Shown piece after piece: positions 18,861 to 27,058 of a stretch of 64,000 bases of DNA. The DNA comes from Flavobacterium sp. HBTb2-11-1 (lineage in GTDB: Bacteria > Bacteroidota > Bacteroidia > Flavobacteriales > Flavobacteriaceae), in contig NZ_WUMO01000001.1 of assembly GCF_009826975.1 (NCBI RefSeq), positions 310,001-374,000 of the forward strand. The letters are read 5' to 3'. The position numbers and the translations under genes are program-made. Within the stretch, counting starts at the first letter, position 1. Every line of letters starts with the position of its first letter. Under the pieces are notes generated by a model that ran no database searches, was not told the DNA's origin, and saw only the letters and a list, made by a program, of their open reading frames with translations.

Positions 18861-18898
18861 TGTCCGATAATGAACAGTTGACCGTTCGTAAGCGGACA
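18861..18898. promoter_or_regulatory. Tandem enhancer sites for the NtrC-like regulator
   Basis: Two 16-bp dyads, TGTCCGATAATGAACA (18861-18876) and CGTTCGTAAGCGGACA (18883-18898), mirror one another. Their centres are 22 bp apart, two helical turns. They lie about 85 bp upstream of the -24 box, the standard distance for an activator that loops to sigma-54 polymerase, and end 13 bp before the regulator's own start codon. Confidence 0.6.
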
Positions 18899-18911
18899 GA
18901 AAAAAGACCAC

Positions 18912-20258
18912 ATGAGAAAAAAACTAGCCCAAATATTAGTTGTCGATGATCAGGAAGAAATTCTTTTTTCTGCAAAAATGATTCTTAAAAAGCATTTCGA
19001 AACCTTTACAACCAATAGTCCCAAAAAAATCATTTCAATTTTAAGCGAAAATGACATAAATGTGGTTTTGCTGGATATGAATTACCGAATTGGTTTTGAA
19101 GACGGGCGCGAAGGAATTCATTGGCTGAAAGAAATTAAAGAGCTTTCTCCACAAACTATTGTGATTTTAATGACCGCTTTTGGCAAAATAGAAACTGCTG
19201 TAGAAGGCATTAAAATTGGCGCTTTTGACTATGTTCTAAAACCTTGGAACAACGAAAAACTGCTAGAAGTTATTGATAAAGCGGTTACTGAAAGCAGAAA
19301 AAACAGTAAAAAAACAGCTGAAAAGGTAGAAAAAACTGAAAAGAAATACTTTGTCGGAACTTCGGTAAAAATAAAGCAAGCGTATTCTATTGCTGAAAAA
19401 GTAGCCCGAACAGATGCAAACGTTTTGATTTTGGGCGAAAACGGAACAGGAAAGTATGTTTTTGCAGAATATATTCATCAGCATTCTGAAAGAAGAAACC
19501 AGCCTTTTGTGCATGTAGATTTGGGTTCGTTAAGTGATAATTTGTTTGAAAGCGAACTTTTCGGTTACGCAAAAGGTGCTTTTACAGATGCTAAAATCGA
19601 TACTCCAGGCCGTTTCGAGAATGCTTCAAACGGAACTATTTTTTTAGACGAAATCGGGAATATTCCGCTGCATCTTCAAGCTAAACTGCTTCATGTTTTG
19701 CAAACTAAAACCGTAACACGTTTAGGCGAAAGCAAGCCAAGACCGTTGAATGTTCGTGTAATCGCAGCTACAAACAGTGATATAAAAACTGAGGTAAAGA
19801 ATAAAACGTTCCGTGAAGATTTATTGTACAGAATAAATACAATGGAAATAAATCTTCCGTCTCTTCGCGAAAGAAAAGATGACATTGTACCAATGGCAAA
19901 CTTTATTCTGGAACAGATTGCTGAAAAATACAATCAGGAAAACTGGCATTTTGAGGAAAATGCGGCACCATATCTGGAAAAATATCCGTGGAAAGGAAAT
20001 GTCCGCGAAATGGAAAACAAAATCGAACGCGCTTTGATTTTGGCTGAAAACAATACCATTTCGGTAATGGATTTAGATATTTTGGATTTTGAGGAAATTC
20101 AAGAAAATGATGAAAATCCATTATCGGAAATGGAAAAAGGCGCCATTGAAAAAGCATTGTTCAAACACAACGGGAACATCAGTAAAACGGCTGAAGAACT
20201 TGGTTTGTCGCGCGCTGCATTATACAGAAGAATAGAAAAATACGATTTGAAGAATTAG
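18912..20258 (+). CDS. NtrC-family sigma-54-dependent response regulator
   Basis: The 448-residue protein has a receiver domain (phospho-acceptor D55, K109), an AAA+ domain with Walker A GENGTGKY at 175-182, and a C-terminal Fis-type helix-turn-helix (GNISKTAEELGLSRAALYRR). The sigma-54 contact loop is GAFTDA at 222-227 instead of GAFTGA. The next gene but one element downstream is its likely histidine kinase (20397-21722). The divergent ABC efflux operon has a sigma-54 promoter and is the obvious target. Confidence 0.95.
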   Translation: MRKKLAQILVVDDQEEILFSAKMILKKHFETFTTNSPKKIISILSENDINVVLLDMNYRIGFEDGREGIHWLKEIKELSPQTIVILMTAFGKIETAVEGIKIGAFDYVLKPWNNEKLLEVIDKAVTESRKNSKKTAEKVEKTEKKYFVGTSVKIKQAYSIAEKVARTDANVLILGENGTGKYVFAEYIHQHSERRNQPFVHVDLGSLSDNLFESELFGYAKGAFTDAKIDTPGRFENASNGTIFLDEIGNIPLHLQAKLLHVLQTKTVTRLGESKPRPLNVRVIAATNSDIKTEVKNKTFREDLLYRINTMEINLPSLRERKDDIVPMANFILEQIAEKYNQENWHFEENAAPYLEKYPWKGNVREMENKIERALILAENNTISVMDLDILDFEEIQENDENPLSEMEKGAIEKALFKHNGNISKTAEELGLSRAALYRRIEKYDLKN

Positions 20259-20359
20259 AGAAAAAGAAGCAAGAGTCAAGATTTTTACTTTATCTTAAAT
20301 TTTAGTTTCACGCAGATTTTGCAAATTTAGCAGATAAAAAAAAACTTTAATCTTTTTAT

Positions 20360-20375
20360 CCCGATAGCTATCGGG
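20360..20375. repeat. Perfect 16-bp palindrome CCCGATAGCTATCGGG
   Basis: The palindrome lies between the response-regulator and kinase genes. A copy with one change (CCCGATAGCTATTGGG) lies at 54917-54932. CAGATTT-type repeat words precede it at about 20309-20340. Confidence 0.7.
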
Positions 20376-20396
20376 AGTGGCAAACAAAAAAACTAA

Positions 20397-21722
20397 ATGA
20401 AAAACTGGAAATTTTATAACGCGTTGTTCGTAAGAGTAGTGTTTGTCATGGCACTCTTTCTTTGCAGTGCTTTATTGTTTTATAAAGGATTTCGATTCAA
20501 TGGTATTTTGGCTGGAGTTTTCGTTTTGATTTTCCTTTTCGAAATGTATTTTTTCGTCAAAAATCAGTTGCTGTTTTATGATAAAACCATACACTCAATT
20601 TTGCATGATGACTTTTCTGCCCATTTTCCGGAAGAGCATAAAAGAGATAATTTCAACAGTCTCTACCAATTGTATGATACATTAAAGACACAGAGACAAG
20701 AACAGACTTCCAAAGAATTAATCTACCGTTCGATTTTGAACAGTATAGATACTGCAGCCTTAATTTTAGAGAAAGAAAACGATTCTTGGTCTGTTTTTAT
20801 AATGAATGACTGTTTTTCAAATCTCTTCAAAGTGCCAAAAGTAAGCCATTGGCAATATCTTAAAAACTATATTCCGAGTTTGTGCAGTGAGATTGAAAAG
20901 GTTGGTTTTACAGAACTTAAGACTGCTATTTCTATCAAAATTGAAGATCAAGACCTTCAGACTTTTATGCTTCAGACTTCGCATACTCAAACGTATAATA
21001 AAGAGTATTTTATCATTTTGCTAGATAGCATTCAGCGAGTGATCGAGAAAAAAGAAAAAGAAGCATGGATTAATTTAATGAAGATTATTTCGCATGAATT
21101 AATGAATTCTTTAACGCCGATTCGTGCGCTTTCGCAGAATTTGCTTCATATTGTAGATCAGGAAGAATTAGAAGAAGATGATTTTGAAGACATCAAAAGC
21201 AGTATTTCAACCATTATCAATAGAAGTGATCATTTGCAGTTTTTCGTGGAGAATTATCGTAAGCTGGCAATGCTGCCAACGCCAAACAAGCAAATGACGC
21301 CAATTAATGCTTTATTTGAAGATTGTTTACGAATTATGAGTCCCATCTTGAAAGACGAAGGAATCGAATTGATAAATGAAATACACAGTTCACGTTCTAT
21401 TATGATTGATAAAAATCAAATGGAACAAGTGATTATCAATTTGATTACCAATAGTATTCATGCATTAAAAGAAAAAACAGAAAAGAAACTGCTAATTTCC
21501 AGCTATACTGAAAACAATCGCTTTTTTATTGTGATTGCCGATAATGGAAAAGGGGTTGATGCTGAGATTCGAGATAAAGTTTTTCTTCCGTTTTTTACGA
21601 CTAGAAAAGATGGGGCGGGAATTGGATTAACGCTTTCTAAAAATATTATAGAAGCACATGGAGGTTATCTAAGCTATCAAACGGATGAAGATAAAACAAG
21701 TTTTGTGATTTGTTTAATCTAA
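20397..21722 (+). CDS. Sensor histidine kinase paired with the NtrC-like regulator
   Basis: The 441-residue protein has two N-terminal membrane helices (about 9-30 and 35-53) with almost no periplasmic loop. A PAS-like linker (about 100-200) follows, then the HisKA motif SHELMNSLTPIRA (H233). The HATPase domain has NQMEQVIINLITNSIHAL, DNGKGV and GAGIGLTLSKNIIEAHGG. The short loop suggests it senses a membrane or cytoplasmic cue, such as envelope stress. It lies 138 bp after the regulator on the same strand. Confidence 0.94.
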   Translation: MKNWKFYNALFVRVVFVMALFLCSALLFYKGFRFNGILAGVFVLIFLFEMYFFVKNQLLFYDKTIHSILHDDFSAHFPEEHKRDNFNSLYQLYDTLKTQRQEQTSKELIYRSILNSIDTAALILEKENDSWSVFIMNDCFSNLFKVPKVSHWQYLKNYIPSLCSEIEKVGFTELKTAISIKIEDQDLQTFMLQTSHTQTYNKEYFIILLDSIQRVIEKKEKEAWINLMKIISHELMNSLTPIRALSQNLLHIVDQEELEEDDFEDIKSSISTIINRSDHLQFFVENYRKLAMLPTPNKQMTPINALFEDCLRIMSPILKDEGIELINEIHSSRSIMIDKNQMEQVIINLITNSIHALKEKTEKKLLISSYTENNRFFIVIADNGKGVDAEIRDKVFLPFFTTRKDGAGIGLTLSKNIIEAHGGYLSYQTDEDKTSFVICLI

Positions 21723-21766
21723 AGTGGTTTAGCCACAAAGGCGCTAAGACGCAAAGATTTTTTTTG

Positions 21767-21845
21767 TTCCAGCAGATTTTGCAGATTCGGCAGATTTTGA
21801 ATTTTAAAAAGAGAATCGGCTAGATCTGCAAAATCTGCGAGAGAA
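21767..21845. repeat. CAGATTT-type intergenic repeat
   Basis: Words such as CAGATTTTGCAGATT and their reverse complements (AATCTGCAAAATCTGCGAGAG) face each other between the kinase gene and the alkyltransferase-like gene. The same family is found at 20309-20340 and, most extensively, at 47600-47880. Confidence 0.6.
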
Positions 21846-21870
21846 AAATAAAAATATAAATTCTTTCTTC

Positions 21871-21898
21871 TAAAATGAACTTATATCACTTATATGGT
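21871..21898. repeat. 28-bp direct repeat, copy 1
   Basis: The unit begins TAAAATGAACTTATATCA and ends CTTATATGGT. It is identical to 27023-27050. Both copies lie just past the stop codon of a minus-strand gene. Confidence 0.8.
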
Positions 21899-21909
21899 AT
21901 AAATGATTT

Positions 21910-22236
21910 TTACGATTCGACTTCCGGTTTCCAGAAATGCTTTTCAAAATCTACAATCTGATTGTTGACTACCTTGATTCCTTCGTTTTCTAAAAGCTGC
22001 TGCATTAAATTGGTTCCGTCAAAATGATGCTTTCCTGTTAGTAGTCCTTTTTGGTTTACAACTCGGTGCGCAGGAACATCATCCATATTATGGCATGCAT
22101 TCATTGCCCAGCCCACCATTCTTGCCGAGCGGGCAGCACCTAAAGCTTTTGCAATAGCGCCATAAGAAGTAACTTTTCCAAATGGGATTTGTCTGACGAT
22201 TACATACACTCTTTCGAAAAAATTTTCTTCAGCCAT
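21910..22236 (-). CDS. Alkyltransferase-like protein (ATL), MGMT fold without the active cysteine
   Basis: The 108-residue protein has the MGMT DNA-binding domain: IPFGKVTSYGAIAKALG, the arginine-finger region AARSARMVGWAMNAC and the lesion-site motif. The acceptor motif PCHRV is replaced by PAHRV, with A56 in place of the catalytic cysteine. ATL proteins bind O6-alkylguanine and hand the lesion to nucleotide excision repair rather than removing it themselves. This follows from the family and the visible substitution. Confidence 0.92.
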   Translation of the reverse strand: MAEENFFERVYVIVRQIPFGKVTSYGAIAKALGAARSARMVGWAMNACHNMDDVPAHRVVNQKGLLTGKHHFDGTNLMQQLLENEGIKVVNNQIVDFEKHFWKPEVES

Positions 22237-22319
22237 TTTAAAATATTTTTACCATTCCGATATGAAGTTAATAAAAATAAAAACTTAATTTTTCTTAATC
22301 TCTTAATCGTTAGTTTTAT

Positions 22320-22958
22320 TTATCCGAAATAGTAATTCAAGATATTAAAAAGTGTTGCAAGTGCAACCAATCCTGTGATAGTTCCGATAATGGTATTCAT
22401 GTTTCGCATGAAATAATCGGTTTTCTTTTCTATTTTTCCAAAGAAAGCAATATAACTATATAAAATTGCAAAAGCTCCAAGAACCGAGCCCAATACAAAG
22501 GTTAGAATAATTGTATTTTCGAATACGAAAAGATGATATGAAGCAAGCGTTACACTTATTACAACATAATACGGAATAGGAAAGAAGTTTAATCCCGAAA
22601 GCAGCATTCCGAGAAAGAAACTGCTTTTTTTGCTGGTTTTCTTTAGTTTCGTTTTTTTCTTTGCTATTGGATCTTTTGCAAAAAAGAAAAAATAAATGGT
22701 TAAGATCGAAAAAATGATAAAACCAGCTTCACGCAATAATATTACAACATCTGGGCGATTGTCTATCACACGAGCAAACAATACCGCAATGTAAGCCTGA
22801 AAAAAAATAATTAAAACCGCACCAATTACAAACGACAAAGCATTCTTTTTTCCTTCTTTCATTTTTATTTTGGCAGCCGTCATATTGAGCAATCCTGGCG
22901 GAATAGTTCCAATGGCAGCGGCAATAAAGCCCGAAAGTAAAGGAGTAAGGTAGGTCAT
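22320..22958 (-). CDS. LysE/RhtB-type exporter
   Basis: The 212-residue membrane protein has six predicted helices and the family opening PLLSGFIAAAIGTIPPGLLN. A Lys-rich loop separates helices 3 and 4 (AKKKTKLKKTSKKSS). LysE-superfamily proteins export amino acids or related compounds. The sequence does not show the substrate. It lies 43 bp downstream of trmB on the same strand, so the two may be co-transcribed. Confidence 0.82.
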   Translation of the reverse strand: MTYLTPLLSGFIAAAIGTIPPGLLNMTAAKIKMKEGKKNALSFVIGAVLIIFFQAYIAVLFARVIDNRPDVVILLREAGFIIFSILTIYFFFFAKDPIAKKKTKLKKTSKKSSFFLGMLLSGLNFFPIPYYVVISVTLASYHLFVFENTIILTFVLGSVLGAFAILYSYIAFFGKIEKKTDYFMRNMNTIIGTITGLVALATLFNILNYYFG

Positions 22959-23000
22959 TTAGCTATTAAAATGGGTTAGATAAAGGTTTCAAAATTAAAG

Positions 23001-23699
23001 TTAGTCTTTAATTTTGAAACGAATATACGTAATTGCCTTATTAATTTCTAAATATTGTTTTTCGTAAAAAGTCTGGATAGAAGTCACAACTTCAGGGCTT
23101 CCTTCGTTTTTATATACGTTATGGTTGGCATACAAAACCTCGTGACCTTCGCCATGAAGCAATCCAAGTGTATAACCGTGCATAAATTCGCTATCGGTTT
23201 TTAGGTTTACGACACCGTCTTTTTTCAAGATTTTTTTGTACAATTTCAAAAACTCAGAATTCGTCATTCTATGTTTGGTTCTTTTGTATTTGATTTGCGG
23301 ATCTGGGAAAGTAATCCAGATTTCGTCAACTTCGCCTTCAGCAAAAATATGATTGATCAATTCGATTTGCGTACGAACGAAAGCTACATTATGAAGACCG
23401 TTTTCTACAGCAGTTTTAGCACCACGCCAGAAACGAGCACCTTTAATGTCAATTCCGATAAAATTTTTGTCAGGATATCTTTCTGCTAATCCAACAGAAT
23501 ATTCTCCCTTTCCACATCCTAATTCTAAAACTAATGGATTATCATTTTTAAAGAAATCAGAATTCCATTTTCCTTTTAAAGGCATTAAATCGCCCACAAC
23601 TTCTTCTCTGGTTGGTTGAAAAACGTTTTGAAATGTTTCGTTTTCTCTGAATCTTTTTAGTTTATTTTTACTTCCCACTTTTACAAAAATTTTCGGCAA
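23001..23699 (-). CDS. trmB: tRNA (guanine-N7-)-methyltransferase
   Basis: The 232-residue protein has the SAM-binding motif LELGCGKGEYS at 58-68, IGIDIKGARFWRGAK, the catalytic-region motif WITFPDPQIKYKRTKHRMT and TDSEF near the C-terminal part. TrmB makes m7G46 in the variable loop of tRNAs. Length and motif order match the family. Confidence 0.96.
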   Translation of the reverse strand: MPKIFVKVGSKNKLKRFRENETFQNVFQPTREEVVGDLMPLKGKWNSDFFKNDNPLVLELGCGKGEYSVGLAERYPDKNFIGIDIKGARFWRGAKTAVENGLHNVAFVRTQIELINHIFAEGEVDEIWITFPDPQIKYKRTKHRMTNSEFLKLYKKILKKDGVVNLKTDSEFMHGYTLGLLHGEGHEVLYANHNVYKNEGSPEVVTSIQTFYEKQYLEINKAITYIRFKIKD

Positions 23700-23747
23700 A
23701 ATTAAGGAATATAAACGAATGAAAATAGCGTAATTAGGTTTAAAAAG

Positions 23748-23808
23748 TTTTCCGCCACGAATTCACGAATTTTATTTTAAAAATAATTTGTGAATTCGTG
23801 GCGGAAAA
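23748..23808. repeat. Inverted repeat of the CACGAATT family
   Basis: The arms CCGCCACGAATTCACGAATT and AATTTGTGAATTCGTGGCGG face each other over about 13 bp, with A and T runs outside. It lies between amt and trmB and can fold on either strand, so it may terminate amt. A half copy (GCCACGAATTACACGAATTT) lies at 4611-4630. Confidence 0.75.
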
Positions 23809-23815
23809 AATAATA

Positions 23816-25198
23816 TTAACCGTAATGTGGCTCAGTAATAGGCTGTGCTTTTGGATCAAGAGATTCATCGTGTTGCGATAAATCCAATCCGATATGTTCT
23901 GATTCTTCTGAAACCCTCAGCGGAATAATGAAATTGGTTACTTTGAACAAGAAATAAGCTCCGAAGAAAGTAAAGATCGAAACTAAAACCAACGCCATCA
24001 TGTGGTGTCCGAAAACATTCCATCCGCCGTGAAGTAAACTTGCGTCTTCGCCGTGAGCGAAAATGGCAGTTAGAATCATTCCCATAATTCCGCCAACACC
24101 GTGACAAGCAAAAACATCAAGCGTATCGTCGAATTTTTTAGAATATTTACAGTTTACAGCTGTATTAGAAACCAAAGCCGTAATAAAACCGAAGAACATA
24201 CTTTCTGGTACCGAAACAAATCCAGCAGCAGGTGTAATGGCAACAAGACCAACAACAGCTCCAATACAAGCTCCAAGAGCAGAAACTTTTCTTCCGTTCA
24301 TTCTATCAAAGAAAATCCAAGTTAACATGGCTGCGGCAGATGAAGTTGTGGTTGTAGCGAAAGCCATTGCAGCAGTTCCGTTGGCAGCAAGCGCAGACCC
24401 AGCATTGAATCCGAACCAGCCGAACCAAAGCATTCCCGTTCCTAATAATACAAACGGAATATTGGTTGGAATATGCTGGCTGTTTTTTCTTTTTCCTAAA
24501 ACTAGAACTCCTGCCAAAGCTGCAAATCCAGAACTCATGTGCACCACAGTTCCTCCTGCAAAATCTTTAACGCCAAAATAGCTTCCTAAAACACCTGTTG
24601 GGTACCAAACCGCGTGGCATAAAGGAGCATAAATGAATATCGTGAATAAACTAATGAAAACTAAATAAGAAATAAAACGAACACGTTCAGCAAACGAACC
24701 CGTAATAATGGCAGGACAAATGATGGCAAATTTCATCTGAAACAAAGCAAAAAGCATAAACGGAATCGTATTGGCCAATTGTTTATGAGGCAGAACGCCA
24801 ACATAATCCATAAAAGCAAAAGTCGTCGGATTTCCGAAAAAGCTATAAAAATGATCTCCAGAACCAAAACCAACCGGTTCTCCAAAAGCCAAACTAAATG
24901 CCACTACAACCCATAAAAGAGTAACGACGCCTAAGCAGATAAAACTTTGAAGCATGGTCGAAATAACGTTTTTCTTGCCAACCATTCCGCCATAAAAGAA
25001 AGACAATCCTGGCGTCATGATTAAAACTAAACAGCTCGAAGTAAGCATCCAAGCAACATCAGCAGGAACGATATGATCTATAGTTCCGAATTCTGATAAA
25101 ACATAATTATTTTCTGTAACTGTTGGCCAAAATGCCCCTATCGTACATACGACGCTTATCATGATAAAGGAGATAATCCAGCGTTTTTCTATTTTCAT
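23816..25198 (-). CDS. amt: Ammonium transporter Amt
   Basis: The 460-residue protein has about eleven membrane helices and an extra N-terminal signal-like segment (IISFIMISVVCTIGAFW). Family motifs include DVAWMLTSSCLVLIMTPGL, FFYGGMVGKKN, DFAGGTVVHMSSGFAAL and CHGVGGIMGMILTAIF, with the twin histidines of the pore in VVHMSSG and the later ACHGVGG. It conducts ammonium across the inner membrane. No GlnK (PII) gene lies beside it in this window. A TAACTTTG -7 element (25244-25237, minus strand) may be its promoter. Confidence 0.95.
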   Translation of the reverse strand: MKIEKRWIISFIMISVVCTIGAFWPTVTENNYVLSEFGTIDHIVPADVAWMLTSSCLVLIMTPGLSFFYGGMVGKKNVISTMLQSFICLGVVTLLWVVVAFSLAFGEPVGFGSGDHFYSFFGNPTTFAFMDYVGVLPHKQLANTIPFMLFALFQMKFAIICPAIITGSFAERVRFISYLVFISLFTIFIYAPLCHAVWYPTGVLGSYFGVKDFAGGTVVHMSSGFAALAGVLVLGKRKNSQHIPTNIPFVLLGTGMLWFGWFGFNAGSALAANGTAAMAFATTTTSSAAAMLTWIFFDRMNGRKVSALGACIGAVVGLVAITPAAGFVSVPESMFFGFITALVSNTAVNCKYSKKFDDTLDVFACHGVGGIMGMILTAIFAHGEDASLLHGGWNVFGHHMMALVLVSIFTFFGAYFLFKVTNFIIPLRVSEESEHIGLDLSQHDESLDPKAQPITEPHYG

Positions 25199-25363
25199 TT
25201 TTAAAATACTTTGTTTAACCCTATTTTTTTTGGGGTCAAAGTTAGAAAAAAATAAAGATTCTTGTTTTAAAGGCTGTTAAAATAGAGGTATGGGTTTTAT
25301 TTTGATCAATTTTGTAAAATACGGCTCGTTTTTTTGACAGTATCTTATTCTAAAGTTACAAAA

Positions 25364-25412
25364 AAGCGCTGTTTTTGCCGAATTAATTAAAATTAATCTG
25401 CTAACAGCGCTT
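25364..25412 (-). terminator. Terminator of the NTF2-like gene
   Basis: On the minus strand, AAGCGCTGTT and AACAGCGCTT pair across a 29-nt AT-rich loop and are followed by TTTTTG. Confidence 0.75.
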
Positions 25413-25461
25413 CTAATATGCTCAAAAAGTTACGTTTATAATAAGAAAACCGTAAAATGTT

Positions 25462-25950
25462 TTATTTTTTCTGAAGTTTTGCAATCAAAGCGTCTTCAAT
25501 TGGCGCTTTTATCTTAGTTACAGCATCAACTTCGTCATTCGGAATCGTCATGGATAAAACATAATGCTGAATTTTCCATTCGTTCCCCACTTTAACTAAA
25601 ACTCCAGAACCGCGACAAATTTTCATTTGTGTATCTAGCAATTCATCAAACCAAGCAATTTTTCCGCTTTTATCAAAAAAGATATGACGTTCTAAGGCTT
25701 TAAAATTCCAAGTTGTTCCTTTATCGAAAAATGGTTTTGCCCAGATAGCAAATTCTTTTTTAGTCCAATTTTCAGTTGCATCAGTTCCGATGTAAATGGC
25801 GTCGTCTGCCAATACATTAAAGTAAGCATCATATTTTACCTCGCCCGCAGCTTTATGCCACGCGTCTAAGATTTGATTGATTTTGTTTTTGTCGGTTTGT
25901 GCATTTGCAAAAGTTGCAGCGAATAAAAGAAGTAAAAGTATTTTTTTCAT
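25462..25950 (-). CDS. Secreted SnoaL/NTF2-like fold protein
   Basis: The 162-residue protein has a signal peptide (MKKILLLLLFAATFANAQ). An NTF2-like cone fold follows: INQILDAWHKAAGEVKYDAYFNVLADDAIYIGTDATENWTKKEF, then FKALERHIFF and IAWFDELLDTQMKICRGSGVLV. This matches the DUF4440/SnoaL-like group, whose members range from isomerases to simple ligand-binding proteins. The pocket residues cannot be assigned to a reaction. It is a single gene with its own terminator. Confidence 0.85.
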   Translation of the reverse strand: MKKILLLLLFAATFANAQTDKNKINQILDAWHKAAGEVKYDAYFNVLADDAIYIGTDATENWTKKEFAIWAKPFFDKGTTWNFKALERHIFFDKSGKIAWFDELLDTQMKICRGSGVLVKVGNEWKIQHYVLSMTIPNDEVDAVTKIKAPIEDALIAKLQKK

Positions 25951-25990
25951 GAGATATGTTATTTGACTTTAAAGGTATAATTTTTTTTGA

Positions 25991-26009
25991 ACCATATAAG
26001 TGATATAAG
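25991..26009. repeat. Inverted partial copy of the 28-bp repeat
   Basis: ACCATATAAGTGATATAAG is the reverse complement of the core of the repeats at 21871 and 27023. It lies about 40 bp upstream of the NTF2-like gene, not behind a gene as the other copies do. CGCAAAG-type words follow at 26035-26060. Confidence 0.65.
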
Positions 26010-26183
26010 AAAACTAAAGAAAACCCAATTATTGCCACAAAGGCACCAAAGCGCAAAGTTTATTTTAGGATGCCTAATGACTATGTACCTTTGTACCTCA
26101 TTAAATTATCATTAACAATATTCATGTCATTTAATCTCTCAAAAAACCACTATATTTGATTCATCAATACAAATACCCCAGTC

Positions 26184-26843
26184 ATGAAGGCAAAATTACT
26201 TATAAGTTCACTCGCTGTAACTTCTCTATTGTTCGTTTCCTGTAAAAAGGAATTAGAACCGCAAGAAAGTACAGCAGCTTCCGAATTAGTAAGATTAGGA
26301 CTTGCAAAAGATACAACTAAACCTGCTGCGCCAGTGGTGCAAAACCCTGCTGCAAACCCAAATACAGTTTTAAGCGATACAAAAGGAATTAATCCTGCTC
26401 ACGGACAGCCGGGCCACCGTTGCGATATTGCAGTTGGAGCGCCTTTAAATTCTGCGCCGACACAGCAAGTGCAGGCAACTCAGGGACAAACCGTACAGGT
26501 GAATCCAACTCAGCAGAAAATGGTTACGACTACAACTGCCGCGCCAGTTAAAGTGGCAAAAGGAATGAATCCGCCACACGGACAACCAGGACATAGATGC
26601 GATATTCCTGTTGGCGCGCCTCTAAACTCGCCTAAAGCGACAACAACTCCGACAACCACAAATACGGCTCAAAGCGGAACAGTTACTCAAAATTTTACGG
26701 TTTCTCCGCCAGCATCAAACCCAGTTCCAGCGTTGTTAAGCACAGAAGGAAATGAGGCGACAGTTGCAGAAGGAATGAATCCGCCACATGGAAAACCAGG
26801 TCACCGTTGCGATATTGCAGTAGGCGCACCGTTGCCAAAATAA
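26184..26843 (+). CDS. Lipoprotein with three HG-x-PGHRCD repeats
   Basis: The 219-residue protein has a lipobox LFVSC (lipidated C20). Three near-identical 22-residue units follow at about 68-90, 127-149 and 197-218. Each contains G-[IM]-N-P-x-HG-x-PGHRCDI-x-VGAPL. Linkers of 35-50 residues between them are rich in Thr, Pro, Gln and Ala, as in flexible spacers. Each unit has two histidines and one cysteine, so it could bind a metal or haem, or crosslink; this is inferred. I know of no function for the motif. The gene stands alone. Confidence 0.9.
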   Translation: MKAKLLISSLAVTSLLFVSCKKELEPQESTAASELVRLGLAKDTTKPAAPVVQNPAANPNTVLSDTKGINPAHGQPGHRCDIAVGAPLNSAPTQQVQATQGQTVQVNPTQQKMVTTTTAAPVKVAKGMNPPHGQPGHRCDIPVGAPLNSPKATTTPTTTNTAQSGTVTQNFTVSPPASNPVPALLSTEGNEATVAEGMNPPHGKPGHRCDIAVGAPLPK

Positions 26844-26849
26844 TAGAAA

Positions 26850-26935
26850 AGTGACAAAGGTTCAAAGTAGCAAAGGTTCTAAGTTTTTTCCTTTGTCACT
26901 TTGTCACTTTGCACCTTTGTCACTCTTTAAGTGAT
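26850..26935. repeat. Inverted repeat of CAAAGGT/ACTTTGTCAC words
   Basis: GTGACAAAGGTTCAAAGT and ACTTTGTCACTTTGCACC-like words face each other after the lipoprotein gene. Related words occur at 60440-60490. Confidence 0.55.
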
Positions 26936-26957
26936 ATAATAGAATTTGAGATTTTCA

Positions 26958-27000
26958 CACAAAAAAAGCGAAGTACTAAAAGTGCTTCGCTTTTTTTGTG
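26958..27000. terminator. Bidirectional terminator between the lipoprotein gene and hpf
   Basis: CACAAAAAAAGCGAAG and CTTCGCTTTTTTTGTG pair perfectly over 16 bp around an 11-nt loop. The A and T runs in the arms serve both strands. Confidence 0.85.
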
Positions 27001-27022
27001 ATATAAAGTTTTCCAGTAAACT

Positions 27023-27050
27023 TAAAATGAACTTATATCACTTATATGGT
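27023..27050. repeat. 28-bp direct repeat, copy 2
   Basis: It is identical to 21871-21898 and lies 8 bp beyond the hpf stop codon. Confidence 0.8.
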
Positions 27051-27058
27051 TTAAAATA

